Positions 1-9,182 are shown, counted from the first letter of the stretch. The stretch: 38,478 nt of DNA from Luteolibacter sp. (GCA_030696085.1 JAUYNL010000090.1:1-38478); one strand, 5' to 3'. A program made the numbers and translations. Notes: a model not told the origin generated them from the letters alone.

Positions 1-1
1 G

Positions 2-121
2 GAATACCTTGCCGACGTGCTCACCCGACTGCCCGGCATGCTGGCCAAAGACGCCATCACGCTGACCCCGGCCAACTGGCTCAAGGCCCGCAGCGGCAAG
101 CCGGTCCGTATGGCAGCCTGA
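2..121 (+). CDS. tnpC: IS66-family transposase, C-terminal fragment (cut by window start)
   Basis: Reading from base 2 gives 39 residues and a TGA at 119-121. The segment YLADVLTRLPGM, then LTPANWLKAR, matches the short C-terminal element found after the DDE domain in IS66 TnpC transposases, where a 'L-x-R-L' stretch is followed by a Pro/Trp motif. The catalytic DDE residues would lie upstream of the window, so activity cannot be judged. The non-coding tail up to the CGCTTAC terminus at 209 belongs to the same element. Confidence 0.8.
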   Translation, partial: EYLADVLTRLPGMLAKDAITLTPANWLKARSGKPVRMAA

Positions 122-130
122 CTTCATAAG

Positions 131-209
131 TGTCATAGATCAGCAAACTATGACATCTATGAATCTGCCGGTGCAAATGTCTATGCAAGGCGCTTGGGAC
201 TACGCTTAC
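131..209 (+). repeat. IS66 terminal/subterminal repeat, copy 1 (right end of element A)
   Basis: This 79-bp segment matches 659-737 without gaps at about 64 of 79 positions by hand count. Both copies end in CGCTTAC and contain a TCATAG...CTATGA inverted repeat (in this copy TGTCATAG at 131 and CTATGACA at 148). Because the two elements point in opposite directions, one copy is a right end and the other a left end. The small palindromes probably serve as transposase-binding sites (inference). Confidence 0.75.
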
Positions 210-281
210 GTTGAAGCTGCGGCGCATGTCGCAGGGTTCGACCGCCAGGAACACTTTCAAGCTGCCGGAAAAACTCAGCAT
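210..281 (-). pseudogene. tnpB: IS66 TnpB (Orf2-like) N-terminal fragment, disrupted
   Basis: The first 24 residues, starting MLSFSGSLKVFLAVEPCDMR and ending RRSFN, are the conserved N-terminus of IS66 Orf2/TnpB proteins, which are normally about 110-120 residues. The start codon at 281 lies just inside the end of tnpA, as is normal for this family. After Asn24 similarity stops because element A begins. The frame stays open to 81, but those residues are translated from element A's terminal DNA and are not TnpB. Confidence 0.8.
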
Positions 282-655
282 GGCCGCGAGTGGTTCAGTT
301 CGCGGATCAAGGCAACGGCTAGATCAACCTGCCCGGGTGGGGAGATGAGGAGTTTCGCGCCACCGGGGAGCAACACCTCCATGGCGCTGCCCGAACCGTT
401 GGCGTTGAAATGGTCGATTTCCGCTGGAACCAGAGACAACAATGCCGAATGGAGCAATCTCGGTGCGGCCTTCGTCCCTTGAATTTCACCCTTCCTGATC
501 CAGGAAACCAGGGTCTGATAGTTCACGCCGTGAAGCGTTGCGAATCGCGGAGCGCTCAACCCGCTGGCCAGATAGGCATCAACGATGGTTTTTTTCTGCT
601 CAGGGCTATAGCGCAGACGGCCCCGCCGGTCGGTCTTCATTATGGATTCATTCAT
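275..655 (-). CDS. tnpA: IS66-family TnpA (Orf1), helix-turn-helix accessory transposition protein
   Basis: This is the small first protein of IS66 elements. An N-terminal helix-turn-helix lies in the segment RLRYSPEQKKTIVDAYLASG followed by HGVNYQTLVSWIRKG. The C-terminal part carries VEVLLPGG-like residues (here MEVLLPGGAKLLIS), which are typical of IS66 TnpA. The likely start is ATG at 655; ATG at 640 (MKTDRRGR) or 664 are alternatives. The stop overlaps the tnpB start. The frame is intact, but the element around it is broken, so it is probably non-functional as a transposon. Confidence 0.75.
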   Translation of the reverse strand: MNESIMKTDRRGRLRYSPEQKKTIVDAYLASGLSAPRFATLHGVNYQTLVSWIRKGEIQGTKAAPRLLHSALLSLVPAEIDHFNANGSGSAMEVLLPGGAKLLISPPGQVDLAVALIRELNHSRPC

Positions 656-658
656 AGC

Positions 659-737
659 TGTCATAGATCTGCAAACTATGAGACCTATGAATTCACCGTT
701 GCAAACACCTACGCACGGCGCTTCGGACCCCGCTTAC
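659..737 (-). repeat. IS66 terminal/subterminal repeat, copy 2 (left end of element B)
   Basis: This is the partner of 131-209, in the same orientation on the + strand, and it also ends in CGCTTAC at 731-737. It lies directly upstream of tnpA, so it probably carries the element's promoter as well as transposase-binding sites. TCATAG/CTATGA half-sites recur several times between about 650 and 690. Confidence 0.7.
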
Positions 738-1120
738 TCCCTAGAGCACCGGAGTTCGTTTGCTGAAATGGAGACCTGGCGCAAGGTCTGATGGGGCCCG
801 GAGGGTTTCCGGGCGCATTCAGTCGAAGCGCAGCAACGCGTGGCCGATGTTGATGGCGAACTGGCCGGGAACGCGGAAGCGGTATCGATATCGTAATTTC
901 CGCCATACCTGCGGCGGGCGGTGCCAATGATTGGGAACGGTTCCGGATTTGCTGAAGACCAGGCGGAAGGTGGATGGGAGACGGATTCTTCGAGGCGTTT
1001 CCATTCGGTGAGGGCGGGAATTTGCTCCCTGGCTTGGTTGCCCTGGCATATCCCCGCCGCGCGGGCCTTGCGGAACGCCGCATCCGCGGTTATGCGTCTC
1101 CGCGAAACAAGCAATACCCC
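738..1120. other. Gene-poor stretch with no supported gene; possible decayed coding DNA
   Basis: This 383-bp stretch lies between the IS66 remnant and the glutaredoxin start. Several overlapping frames stay open because of high GC, but none has a recognisable domain or a good start. A minus-strand frame ending near 819 (…RVPGQFAINIGHALLRFD) looks vaguely protein-like, and the adjacent minus frame (IPALTEWKRLEESVS) looks similar, which would fit a frameshifted relic. I could not assign a family. Confidence 0.4.
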
Positions 1121-1492
1121 ATGAGCGACCCATCCCCGAAAATCACCGCGTATTTGAAAACCTTCTGTGGCTGGAGCGAGGGCATCCGCGCCATCATGCG
1201 CAAATACGGCCTCGAATATGAGGAGAAGGACATCATCAAGAACCCGGCGTTCCGCTGGGAAATGGAACAGCGCAGCGGCCAGCCGCTCTCACCCTGTGTG
1301 GAGATCGACGGCCACATGCTGCCGGACATCAGTGGCGAGGAAGTCGAAACATGGATGCTCGAAAACGGCTATCTCCAGGAAAACGACACCGCGCCCGATG
1401 CACCGATCAATTCCTCCTGCACCGACGAGCAGCACGAGGCAATGGCGCCCGGTCGCCTGCCGGTTCCGGGAAAAATCAGGTTTCTCGACTAA
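1121..1492 (+). CDS. Glutaredoxin-like protein with CGWS active site
   Basis: The protein is a 123-residue thioredoxin-fold protein. Near residue 16 it reads FCGWSEG, a CxxS site like the CGFS/CGYS site of monothiol glutaredoxins. The loop SGQPLSPCVEIDGHML supplies the cis-proline and substrate-binding region, and DISGEEVETWML is the C-terminal helix. Monothiol glutaredoxins bind glutathione and handle Fe-S clusters or glutathionylated proteins in the cytoplasm. The frame is open further upstream, but homology begins at ATG 1121, so I used that start. A tail of about 35 residues follows the core fold and carries one more Cys. No Shine-Dalgarno is visible (upstream bases are A/C-rich). Confidence 0.8.
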   Translation: MSDPSPKITAYLKTFCGWSEGIRAIMRKYGLEYEEKDIIKNPAFRWEMEQRSGQPLSPCVEIDGHMLPDISGEEVETWMLENGYLQENDTAPDAPINSSCTDEQHEAMAPGRLPVPGKIRFLD

Positions 1493-1564
1493 AATCCGCC
1501 AACTCCGCGGGCAGTCCACGCTTTTTCCAGACAAAAGCCACGCGCCGGGGCATTACCCACTCGC

Positions 1565-2095
1565 ATGACGCATTCACCCGCGACCGCATGGAAACAGTGG
1601 CTGGCCGAAAACGGCCCGCGGCTGCTTCTTTTCGCGCGCGGCTGGAGCCAATGCCGCGAGGATGCGGAAGACCTCGTGCAGGAGGCCGTCCTGAGGATGT
1701 GGCACCACCAGGCCGATAAAGCCCATGTACCACCGGACCTGCCGCTGGTTTTCTCCACGATCCGCTTCTGCGGGCTCAACCACCACCGCAGCGAGACGCG
1801 CCGCCGGAAACGCGAGGAGTCGGTGATTTATCTCAACGACTTCCAGGACGTCTGGCTGGATCCGGTGCTGGAAGAGGACGAGGAGGCGGTGTTGATGCGG
1901 AATGCCGTCCAGAATCTCAGCCCGAAGCTGCGCGAGGTGGTGGTCATGAAATTTTGGGGTGGGTTGACGTTTTTGCAGATTTCGGAAACCCTCGCGATCT
2001 CCCCGAATACCGCGGCTTCCCGCTACCGCTACGCATTGGAACAACTCGCGCTCGATCTGCGCGGCATCAAGAAGGACCGCCATGCACATGCCTGA
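1565..2095 (+). CDS. ECF-type RNA polymerase sigma factor
   Basis: This 176-residue sigma-70-family protein of the extracytoplasmic function type binds core RNA polymerase and directs it to a small regulon. Region 2 is clear (EDAEDLVQEAVLRMW at about residues 36-50). Region 4 follows (SPKLREVVVMKFWGGLTFLQ, then ISETLAISPNTAASRYRYAL as the DNA-binding helix-turn-helix). The acidic linker between them (EEDEEAVLM) is short, as usual. The next gene overlaps the end by 14 nt and encodes a membrane protein, the normal place for an anti-sigma factor; the PDZ gene after that probably belongs to the same unit. The start is ATG 1565 without a clear ribosome-binding site. Confidence 0.88.
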   Translation: MTHSPATAWKQWLAENGPRLLLFARGWSQCREDAEDLVQEAVLRMWHHQADKAHVPPDLPLVFSTIRFCGLNHHRSETRRRKREESVIYLNDFQDVWLDPVLEEDEEAVLMRNAVQNLSPKLREVVVMKFWGGLTFLQISETLAISPNTAASRYRYALEQLALDLRGIKKDRHAHA

Positions 2096-2540
2096 TCCAG
2101 TCGAAACCATCCTGGCGCGCCTCATGCCGCCCGCCCTCAGCGTGAGCGGCCAGCGTGAAATCGAGGCCATGCTCGATGAACTCGCCGGTCCGGCGGTGGC
2201 AAAGATTCCCAAGCCCCACCGCTTCCATTTCCCGCTGATCGCCGGTGGCATCGCCGCCGCCTTCGCGGCTGCGGCGGTGATTTTCCCGCTTGCTCATCCT
2301 CTTTCCCCGTCCGGTGAGGCCGGAATCACCAGCCCCGACATCGTCCTGGTCAGCGAGTCCGACCGAGTGGAATCGATGAGCGACGAAGGTTGGCGCGACA
2401 GCCCCGATGGCAGCACCATGCGCGCCATGCGCCTCAATGTGATCGAGGAAAACAGCCTGCTGGATGAGGAAACCGGCATCGTGATACAGGTTTCCGAGCC
2501 GCGGGAGGAGCTTCTGCTCATGCCGATCAGCACGTTCTGA
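2082..2540 (+). CDS. Single-pass membrane protein, possible anti-sigma factor
   Basis: The protein has 152 residues. The N-terminal cytoplasmic part (about 45 residues) is followed by one hydrophobic segment (LIAGGIAAAFAAAAVIFPLA, about residues 51-70) and a polar, acidic C-terminal part. The gene overlaps the sigma gene by 14 nt and has one of the few good Shine-Dalgarno sequences in the window (AAGGA, 5 nt before ATG 2082). Position, topology and translational coupling suggest it holds the ECF sigma factor at the membrane. I see no zinc-binding HxxxCxxC anti-sigma motif, so this role is an inference. ATG 2088 is an alternative start. Confidence 0.65.
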   Translation: MHMPDPVETILARLMPPALSVSGQREIEAMLDELAGPAVAKIPKPHRFHFPLIAGGIAAAFAAAAVIFPLAHPLSPSGEAGITSPDIVLVSESDRVESMSDEGWRDSPDGSTMRAMRLNVIEENSLLDEETGIVIQVSEPREELLLMPISTF

Positions 2541-2541
2541 C

Positions 2542-3306
2542 ATGAAAGCCCTCCTGGTCATTACGTTCCTGCTTGCCCGCGCGGTCTCATGCGCGGAGGA
2601 CATGCCCGAATCGCCCCATCCAATGCCGCCGCCGATGCCGCATGAGGTGCCGCGCGCCTGGCTCGGCCTGGATGTTTCCAAGCCGGACGAAACCATCACC
2701 GCCCACCTTCCCTCGCTGCCACCCGGCATCGGATTCGTCATCCGTTCCATCGACAAGGATGGCCCGGCCGCCGCCGCCGGTCTCAAGGAACTCGATATCC
2801 TGTGGAAACTCGGAGACCAGATGCTCGTCAACGAAAGCCAGTTGGCCACCCTGCTGCGCCTGGCGAAACCCGGCGATGAAATCACCCTCGCGGGCTTCCG
2901 CTCCGGAAAACCGCTGGATGTCACCCTAAAACTCGGCGAGGCCCCCGCCTCGATGAGTGTCTTCCCTGGCGATCTGATGGACGCCGCCATCCTGCCCGGC
3001 GAGTGCGGCGGGCCCATGCGCGTGGTCAATGTGGCGGAAAAAGTCGCCAGCTACTCCACCCTGGAAGGCCGTGCCGAGGTGCGCCGCGATGGATCGTTCT
3101 ATCAGGTGAAAATCCAAGGCCCCAAGGATGAGTTGATTTATGAGGGAAAACTCCCCGCCGATGGCAGCCTCGACAAGATCCCGCTGGAATGGAAACGCCG
3201 GGTCCTCGCCCTGCGCCGCGGGCTGGATCACACGCTCGACGGTCGCATGATGCCCAGCCGCCAACCGCGGCCCCGCGTGGTCCCTCCCCCGGGGGGGAAA
3301 CCTTGA
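2542..3306 (+). CDS. Secreted PDZ-domain protein
   Basis: The protein has 254 residues. A signal peptide (MKALLVITFLLARAVSCAE) is followed by a Pro/Met-rich linker and one PDZ domain at about residues 35-130 (PRAWLGLDVS, GIGFVIRSID, GPAAAAGLKELDILWKLGDQ). The domain includes the ligand-loop and the 'GL…GD' pattern of HtrA/RseP-type PDZ domains. No protease catalytic triad follows; the rest is a beta-rich region and a basic, proline-rich tail. The gene begins 1 nt after the stop of the membrane protein. PDZ proteins of this type often sense misfolded envelope proteins, so it may feed a signal to the ECF system (inference). Confidence 0.75.
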   Translation: MKALLVITFLLARAVSCAEDMPESPHPMPPPMPHEVPRAWLGLDVSKPDETITAHLPSLPPGIGFVIRSIDKDGPAAAAGLKELDILWKLGDQMLVNESQLATLLRLAKPGDEITLAGFRSGKPLDVTLKLGEAPASMSVFPGDLMDAAILPGECGGPMRVVNVAEKVASYSTLEGRAEVRRDGSFYQVKIQGPKDELIYEGKLPADGSLDKIPLEWKRRVLALRRGLDHTLDGRMMPSRQPRPRVVPPPGGKP

Positions 3307-3378
3307 TTCACCGGCATTTGAAAGATTTCCAGAGGGAATGCCTTGCGTTTTCCAAGTTGCCTTCCCATCTTGCGCCGC

Positions 3379-5220
3379 ATGCATCCTGACGTGGCGAAGC
3401 TGGTTGAAGCCGGCCGCATTCCTAAACCAGTCGGCGAGCGCCTTACCCAATTGGCTCCCGGAAACTTCTGTATTCACAAATCCTTCGGCGCCGGCAAGGT
3501 GATCGATTGGGACCTGCCCGGAAAAAAAATCATCATCGATTTTGAAAAATCCACCGGCCAGACCATGGAACTCCAGTTCGCGTTCCAAAAGACCGAGTGG
3601 ATCCCCGGGGACGACTTCCGCGCGAAAAAAATCGAGCAACTCGAAGAACTCCGCGCCCTCTCCAAGAGCGATCCCATCAACCTGGTCATCCACCTGCTCC
3701 AAAGCCACGGCGGCAGCATGAGCGGAGACGCCCTCGAAAAGGAACTCTGCGGTGCCGTCATTCCCGAAGCCGGATTCAAAAAATGGTGGGATACCACCAA
3801 AAAGGCGCTGCGCGAAAGCCGCCTCGCCGTGGTCCCGCAGAAACGCACCGAATCCATCGTGCTTCGCACCGGCGATCAAACTCCCGCCCAGGCCCTCGTC
3901 GCCGATTTCGAAGCCGCCCGTGACATCAAGGGCATGATCCGCGCCCTCGAAGCCATCGCCGCCGACATCGGCGCTTTCGAGCACGATACCGAAGCCCTCA
4001 AACGCCTGCTCCATGACATCGACGAAGGCGCAAAAAAGGCCGCCCGCGTCCAACTCGGCCAGGCCCTGCAACTCGTCGCGGCCCGCGATGAAGTGATCGG
4101 CTCCTCCAAAACCCTGGAACTCGATCCCACCGCCGTGCGCCTCTCCGATCTCCTGCTCTCCGCGGAGCCGGTGAAACTCGCCGAGGAAGCCGGAGCCCTG
4201 CCATCCGGCCGCCAACGCGCCGTTTATGAAGCCTTCCCCGATGCCTTCGCCGAAGTCTGGGTGGAGAAAATCGTCCGCGTCTTCGACCGCGTCGGTGCGC
4301 GCGGCGTGACGGAAATCGCCCGCATCCTGCTGGAGTGTGGCGAGCTGCCCGCCCTTGTCACCCACCTTCGTTCGGCCATCGCCCGCCGTGATCTCGGCTC
4401 CGATGCCCTCATCTGGGTCTGCCGCGAGCGCAAATCCGCATCCTCGGAAGTCTTCAGTGCCGATGTCGGAGCCTCCATTCTCAACCTGTTGGAAAACGAC
4501 CACCTTTCCGACGGCCCGCGCAAGACCTCACGCCTGCAAAGCCTGTTAGGCGATGACAAGAACCTCCTGACCGATCTCGTCGGCATCATGGATGTCAACG
4601 AAACCCGCAATTTCGCCCGCCGCCTGCTCGACTGCCCGGTCTTCGCCGATCTTGAGAAAAAATCGCTGATGGCCCGCATCATCAGGGCCCGTCCCGAAAC
4701 CGCCGAACTCGTCAACGGCAGCAACGCCAAGCGTCCCGAAGAAGCCCTGCTCGTCTCGTGGGAAAGCCTCGAAAGGAAAAAGGCCGAACTCGACGACATC
4801 ATCCGCAACAAGATCCCGCAGAACATCAGCGACATCAAGATTGCCCGCTCCTACGGCGACCTCCGCGAAAACTTCGAATACAAGTCCGCCAAGGACCTGG
4901 AAAAATACCTCGGTCACCGCCGCAACGCGCTGGACAAGGAAATCAACGCCGCGCGCGGCACCGACTTCAAGGGCTCCGATGCCTCCAAGGTCAACATCGG
5001 CACCATCGTCACCCTCACCGACGCATCCGGCAATGAAGTCGAAATGACCCTGCTGGGCGCATGGGATTCCGATCCTGACAAAAAGATCGTCTCGTATCTA
5101 TCCGAAGTCGGCAAGGCGCTCATCGGCCGCGCCCCGGGCGACACCGTCCAGGTGCGCGACGAAGCCAGCGAGCAGATGCGGACACTCACCGTAAAATCCA
5201 TCAGGCCCTACAATCCCTGA
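3379..5220 (+). CDS. GreA/GreB-family transcript cleavage factor with a long N-terminal extension
   Basis: The protein has 613 residues, against about 158 for E. coli GreA. The last 150 residues are a full GreA-type module: a coiled coil with the conserved acidic tip (ARSYGDLRENFEYKSA, Asp494 and Glu497), then the FKBP-like C-terminal domain (IGTIVTLTDASGNEVEMTLL … GKALIGRAPGDTVQV). GreA factors insert the coiled coil into the RNA polymerase secondary channel and stimulate cleavage of backtracked RNA. The first ~450 residues are mostly helical, with an N-terminal beta-rich part (FGAGKVIDWDLPGKKIIIDF) and helical-repeat character. Chlamydial GreA has a similar long extension. The start is ATG 3379 (MHPDVAKLVEAG), where protein-like sequence begins; an upstream ATG at 3343 is unlikely. 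Confidence 0.85.
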   Translation: MHPDVAKLVEAGRIPKPVGERLTQLAPGNFCIHKSFGAGKVIDWDLPGKKIIIDFEKSTGQTMELQFAFQKTEWIPGDDFRAKKIEQLEELRALSKSDPINLVIHLLQSHGGSMSGDALEKELCGAVIPEAGFKKWWDTTKKALRESRLAVVPQKRTESIVLRTGDQTPAQALVADFEAARDIKGMIRALEAIAADIGAFEHDTEALKRLLHDIDEGAKKAARVQLGQALQLVAARDEVIGSSKTLELDPTAVRLSDLLLSAEPVKLAEEAGALPSGRQRAVYEAFPDAFAEVWVEKIVRVFDRVGARGVTEIARILLECGELPALVTHLRSAIARRDLGSDALIWVCRERKSASSEVFSADVGASILNLLENDHLSDGPRKTSRLQSLLGDDKNLLTDLVGIMDVNETRNFARRLLDCPVFADLEKKSLMARIIRARPETAELVNGSNAKRPEEALLVSWESLERKKAELDDIIRNKIPQNISDIKIARSYGDLRENFEYKSAKDLEKYLGHRRNALDKEINAARGTDFKGSDASKVNIGTIVTLTDASGNEVEMTLLGAWDSDPDKKIVSYLSEVGKALIGRAPGDTVQVRDEASEQMRTLTVKSIRPYNP

Positions 5221-5230
5221 GCCAATTTGA

Positions 5231-6649
<1,419 letters not shown>

Positions 6650-6681
6650 TCCTTCCGGATACACGGAAACTCCAGTCAATC

Positions 6682-6714
6682 AAAAGCCCGGGGTGGAAAC
6701 ACCCCGGGCTTTTT
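6682..6714 (+). terminator. Strong rho-independent terminator after eno
   Basis: A perfect 14-bp stem (6682-6695 with 6700-6713) closes a GAAA tetraloop (6696-6699), and four or five T follow. The 5' arm starts with AAAA, so the structure can also terminate minus-strand transcripts. Confidence 0.9.
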
Positions 6715-6790
6715 CGCGCCCAACTTTCTCACATTTCGAGGTGGCGGAGCCTGCGGCGGACTGATTGGATTCGCGGGTCATCATATCACC

Positions 6791-8077
6791 ATGAAACACA
6801 CACTTTTCATCCCCATCGCCTGCGCCGCCATGCTCGCGCCCGCTGCCGCACAGGACGCGCCTGCCGCCGCCTACGAGCAGGGCGCGCTGCTCAATGCCGC
6901 CGATCTCCTGCCCGCCGGCATGCTGCGCGGGACCTCGCACCGCGTCCGCGAACAAGTCGCAACGGATGGTTTCATGGCCCACTTTGAAATCGATACCGAC
7001 TTCGGCACCTTCGATGCCGTCGGCGTGCCCCAGGCAAAAAGCCGGATCGTCGAAGCGGACGCCATCCGCAAACTGGTGGAAACCAGCAAGGGCGATCTGT
7101 TTGCCGAAGGCTTGAAGCGCTCGATCAACCAACCCATCGATGCGGTGAAAAACATCGTCAAGGACCCCGTGCGCGCGGCGAAACAAGCGCCCAAAACCGT
7201 GGGCCACTTTTTCAGCAAGATCGGCACCTCCATCCAGCGCGGAGCCGAACGGGCCGGAGAGCAGATCCATGAGGCCTCCACCGGCGAGGTGGATTCCGGC
7301 ACCGCCGCATCACAAGCCGGCCGGGGCATCGGCGAGGCAGCCAAAAACGCCGCCGGTTTCGACAAGGCGCGGCTCGACACCGCGAAGCAACTCGGCGTGG
7401 ATCCCTACTCGGACAACGCCCGCCTTCAGGAGGAAATCGACAAGGTGACCTGGGCATTCTTCGCGGGCGGGCTGCCGCTGCGCATCGGCGCGGCCGTGGC
7501 CTCCGCCGGCGTCGCCGTGGCCGCCACCAACATGGTCGGAATCCCGGACGACACCTACGCCCTGACCCAGGCGGAACTCACCCTGCGCGATGCGAAATCC
7601 CTCAGCGCCATGGGAGTCAGCGAAGCGGACATCAAGGCCTTTCAATTGAGCCGCATTCTGAGCACCACGCGCCGCCACCGCATTGTGACCTCCTTGGCAG
7701 ACCTTTCCCATGCCAGGGGCCGCGGCGACATCGTGCAACTTGCCAGTTCATGCAGCACGGCCGGACAAGCGGATTTCCTCATCGGCGCGCTGGCGATCCT
7801 GGTGGAACGGCAACGCGGAGGCGCGGCCGATTACGTGGCCCTCAGCGTGCTTGGCCGCCTCCCGGGAGCCACCACCGCAGCCGGTGCATTGGAAGTGCCC
7901 GCACCCGTCGATCACGTCACCTGGACCGGGCAAGTCGCGGATTTTGCAAAGCGCGACGACCTTGGCACCGCGCCCAAAATGCTGGTTCACACCGGCACCC
8001 TCTCGCCCGCCACCACCGCCGGCTTCGCCGCAGCAGGCTGGCAGACGCTAGGCGTGGCCTATCCGCACGGGCGCTGA
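6791..8077 (+). CDS. Exported protein of unknown function
   Basis: The protein has 428 residues and I do not recognise its family. It starts with a signal peptide (MKHTLFIPIACAAMLAPAAA, cleavage probably after AQ-DA). Residues ~110-190 form a basic, Ala/Lys-rich helical region (INQPIDAVKNIVKDPVRAAK, HFFSKIGTSIQRGAERAGEQ). A small hydrophobic stretch near residue 225-245 (LPLRIGAAVASAGVAVAA) may enter the membrane, and the C-terminal half is mixed and has two Cys. No catalytic motif is visible. The gene stands alone after the eno terminator and converges on the AraC-type gene with 65 bp between stops. Confidence 0.6.
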   Translation: MKHTLFIPIACAAMLAPAAAQDAPAAAYEQGALLNAADLLPAGMLRGTSHRVREQVATDGFMAHFEIDTDFGTFDAVGVPQAKSRIVEADAIRKLVETSKGDLFAEGLKRSINQPIDAVKNIVKDPVRAAKQAPKTVGHFFSKIGTSIQRGAERAGEQIHEASTGEVDSGTAASQAGRGIGEAAKNAAGFDKARLDTAKQLGVDPYSDNARLQEEIDKVTWAFFAGGLPLRIGAAVASAGVAVAATNMVGIPDDTYALTQAELTLRDAKSLSAMGVSEADIKAFQLSRILSTTRRHRIVTSLADLSHARGRGDIVQLASSCSTAGQADFLIGALAILVERQRGGAADYVALSVLGRLPGATTAAGALEVPAPVDHVTWTGQVADFAKRDDLGTAPKMLVHTGTLSPATTAGFAAAGWQTLGVAYPHGR

Positions 8078-8142
8078 GGCGAAATCTTCCAATCGGCCTT
8101 CCACGACCCACCACAAGCATCCGGCCTTGGACGAATGCAACA

Positions 8143-9126
8143 TCATGCCGTCGTTGCTGGTCCGCAGGCATCACCGCCACCATTTCCCAGCGTTTCCGAA
8201 GGGGACTCTCCAAACAGGTGCCTGTATTCCACGGCGAATCTTCCGAGTTCCCAGAAGCCACTGGCCAGCGCGATCTGTTTCACGCTGTGATCCAGCCTGT
8301 CCGCCTGCTGCAAGGCCTGGCGGACCTGGCGCATCCGCCGGAGCTGGAGGTATCTCAACGGGCTCACGCCGAGAATCGACTGGAAAATGTCCCGCAGGGT
8401 TCGTTCGGGCACTCCCGTCGCGGCGCAGAGTTCGGCGAGATACACCGGTGCGTGGGATTTCTCATGGAGAAACGACTGGGCCCTGCGGAAAACCCTCATG
8501 CGCTCGTTCCGGTGCTTGAGTTCATGGGGAGGAGCCGCAGGTCCGATCACCAAGGCGAGCCGGGTGATCAATTCCCGTTCGGCGGTGCGGCGGACTTCTC
8601 CGGATAGAAACATTTCGGGCGAGCTCCGGGCACTGGTCCGCAGGGAATCGATGGTATCCAAGAGCATGCGGAAAGTCTCGCTTTCCGGTCGCAGGGCCGT
8701 GAAACAGCCGGAATCGACGGGCATGTGATCGATCCCCAAATCGCGCAAGGCGTTTTCCACAATTTGATTGGGAATGGGTACCAGCGCATACTCGCCGCTT
8801 TCGGTGGTCATCGAGCAATGCTCCGATCCGCCACCATATAGCTGCACGAGAGGACCGCTGTCCTGACGGATACCGTTGATGGTCGGAAATATCTGATAGT
8901 TGAGATCCACCAACATGGAAACGTGGCCCGGAACGGCGGTTCCGCAGGCGATCCATGGGGTCGTTTTGGTGCCGTAGCGGAAAACCATGCGCTCCAGCGG
9001 CACCAGAGACATCGTGTTGAAGAAACGGCCCGCCCTGATCTGGGTGATTTCGGCGTCCTCGTGTTTCAGGACATCCTTGAAGGAGTCGCAGTCCGAGAAC
9101 GAGAGATTGACGGCTTGAGGCAGCAT
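8143..9126 (-). CDS. AraC-family transcriptional regulator
   Basis: The protein has 327 residues. The N-terminal ~200 residues look like the sensor domain of the AraC_binding_2 group (FeaR/XylS-like). The C-terminal ~100 residues hold the two helix-turn-helix units: PVYLAELCAATGVPERTLRD and, after RYLQLRRMRQVRQAL, VKQIALASGFWELGRFAVEY with RHLFGESPSETL, the classic AraC signature. The gene is divergent from the SphA-sulfatase gene set, with 166 bp between starts, so it probably controls that set in response to a substrate-derived ligand. The start is ATG 9124-9126, without a clear ribosome-binding site. Confidence 0.9.
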   Translation of the reverse strand: MLPQAVNLSFSDCDSFKDVLKHEDAEITQIRAGRFFNTMSLVPLERMVFRYGTKTTPWIACGTAVPGHVSMLVDLNYQIFPTINGIRQDSGPLVQLYGGGSEHCSMTTESGEYALVPIPNQIVENALRDLGIDHMPVDSGCFTALRPESETFRMLLDTIDSLRTSARSSPEMFLSGEVRRTAERELITRLALVIGPAAPPHELKHRNERMRVFRRAQSFLHEKSHAPVYLAELCAATGVPERTLRDIFQSILGVSPLRYLQLRRMRQVRQALQQADRLDHSVKQIALASGFWELGRFAVEYRHLFGESPSETLGNGGGDACGPATTA

Positions 9127-9182
9127 GGGAGGGGGAAATGACGAATCAATTGCCGAATTTGCATACTGTTTTTCCTCGAAAT

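Larger units (their letters stand above)
1..209 (+). mobile_element. Right end of an IS66-family insertion sequence (element A, truncated by the window edge)
   Basis: The stretch contains the last codons of an IS66-type transposase, then a short non-coding tail that ends at 203-209 with CGCTTAC. This is the inverted form of the GTAAGCG terminus usual for IS66-family elements. The similarity of element B's tnpB to intact tnpB also stops at exactly position 210, so element A has inserted into tnpB of element B. IS66 elements usually make 8-bp target duplications; the copy on this side would be 210-217, and its partner lies outside the window. Confidence 0.75.
210..737 (-). mobile_element. Remnant of a second IS66-family element (element B), interrupted by element A
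   Basis: On the minus strand the element starts at 737 with GTAAGCG and runs through tnpA into the first 24 codons of tnpB, where it is cut at 210 by the terminus of element A. The rest of tnpB and tnpC are not in the window; they may lie beyond element A to the left. Its left terminal sequence is the 659-737 repeat. The flanking bases from 738 onward are the host side of the insertion. Confidence 0.7.

Noticed and set aside
709-1133. Several overlapping open frames between the IS66 remnant and glutaredoxin
   Set aside because: None has a recognisable family or start; the glutaredoxin start at 1121 covers only the last part.
2926-4503. Long minus-strand open frame opposite the PDZ and GreA-like genes
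   Set aside because: It is a mirror of GC-rich codons of the + strand genes, spans two real genes and has no domain or start signal.
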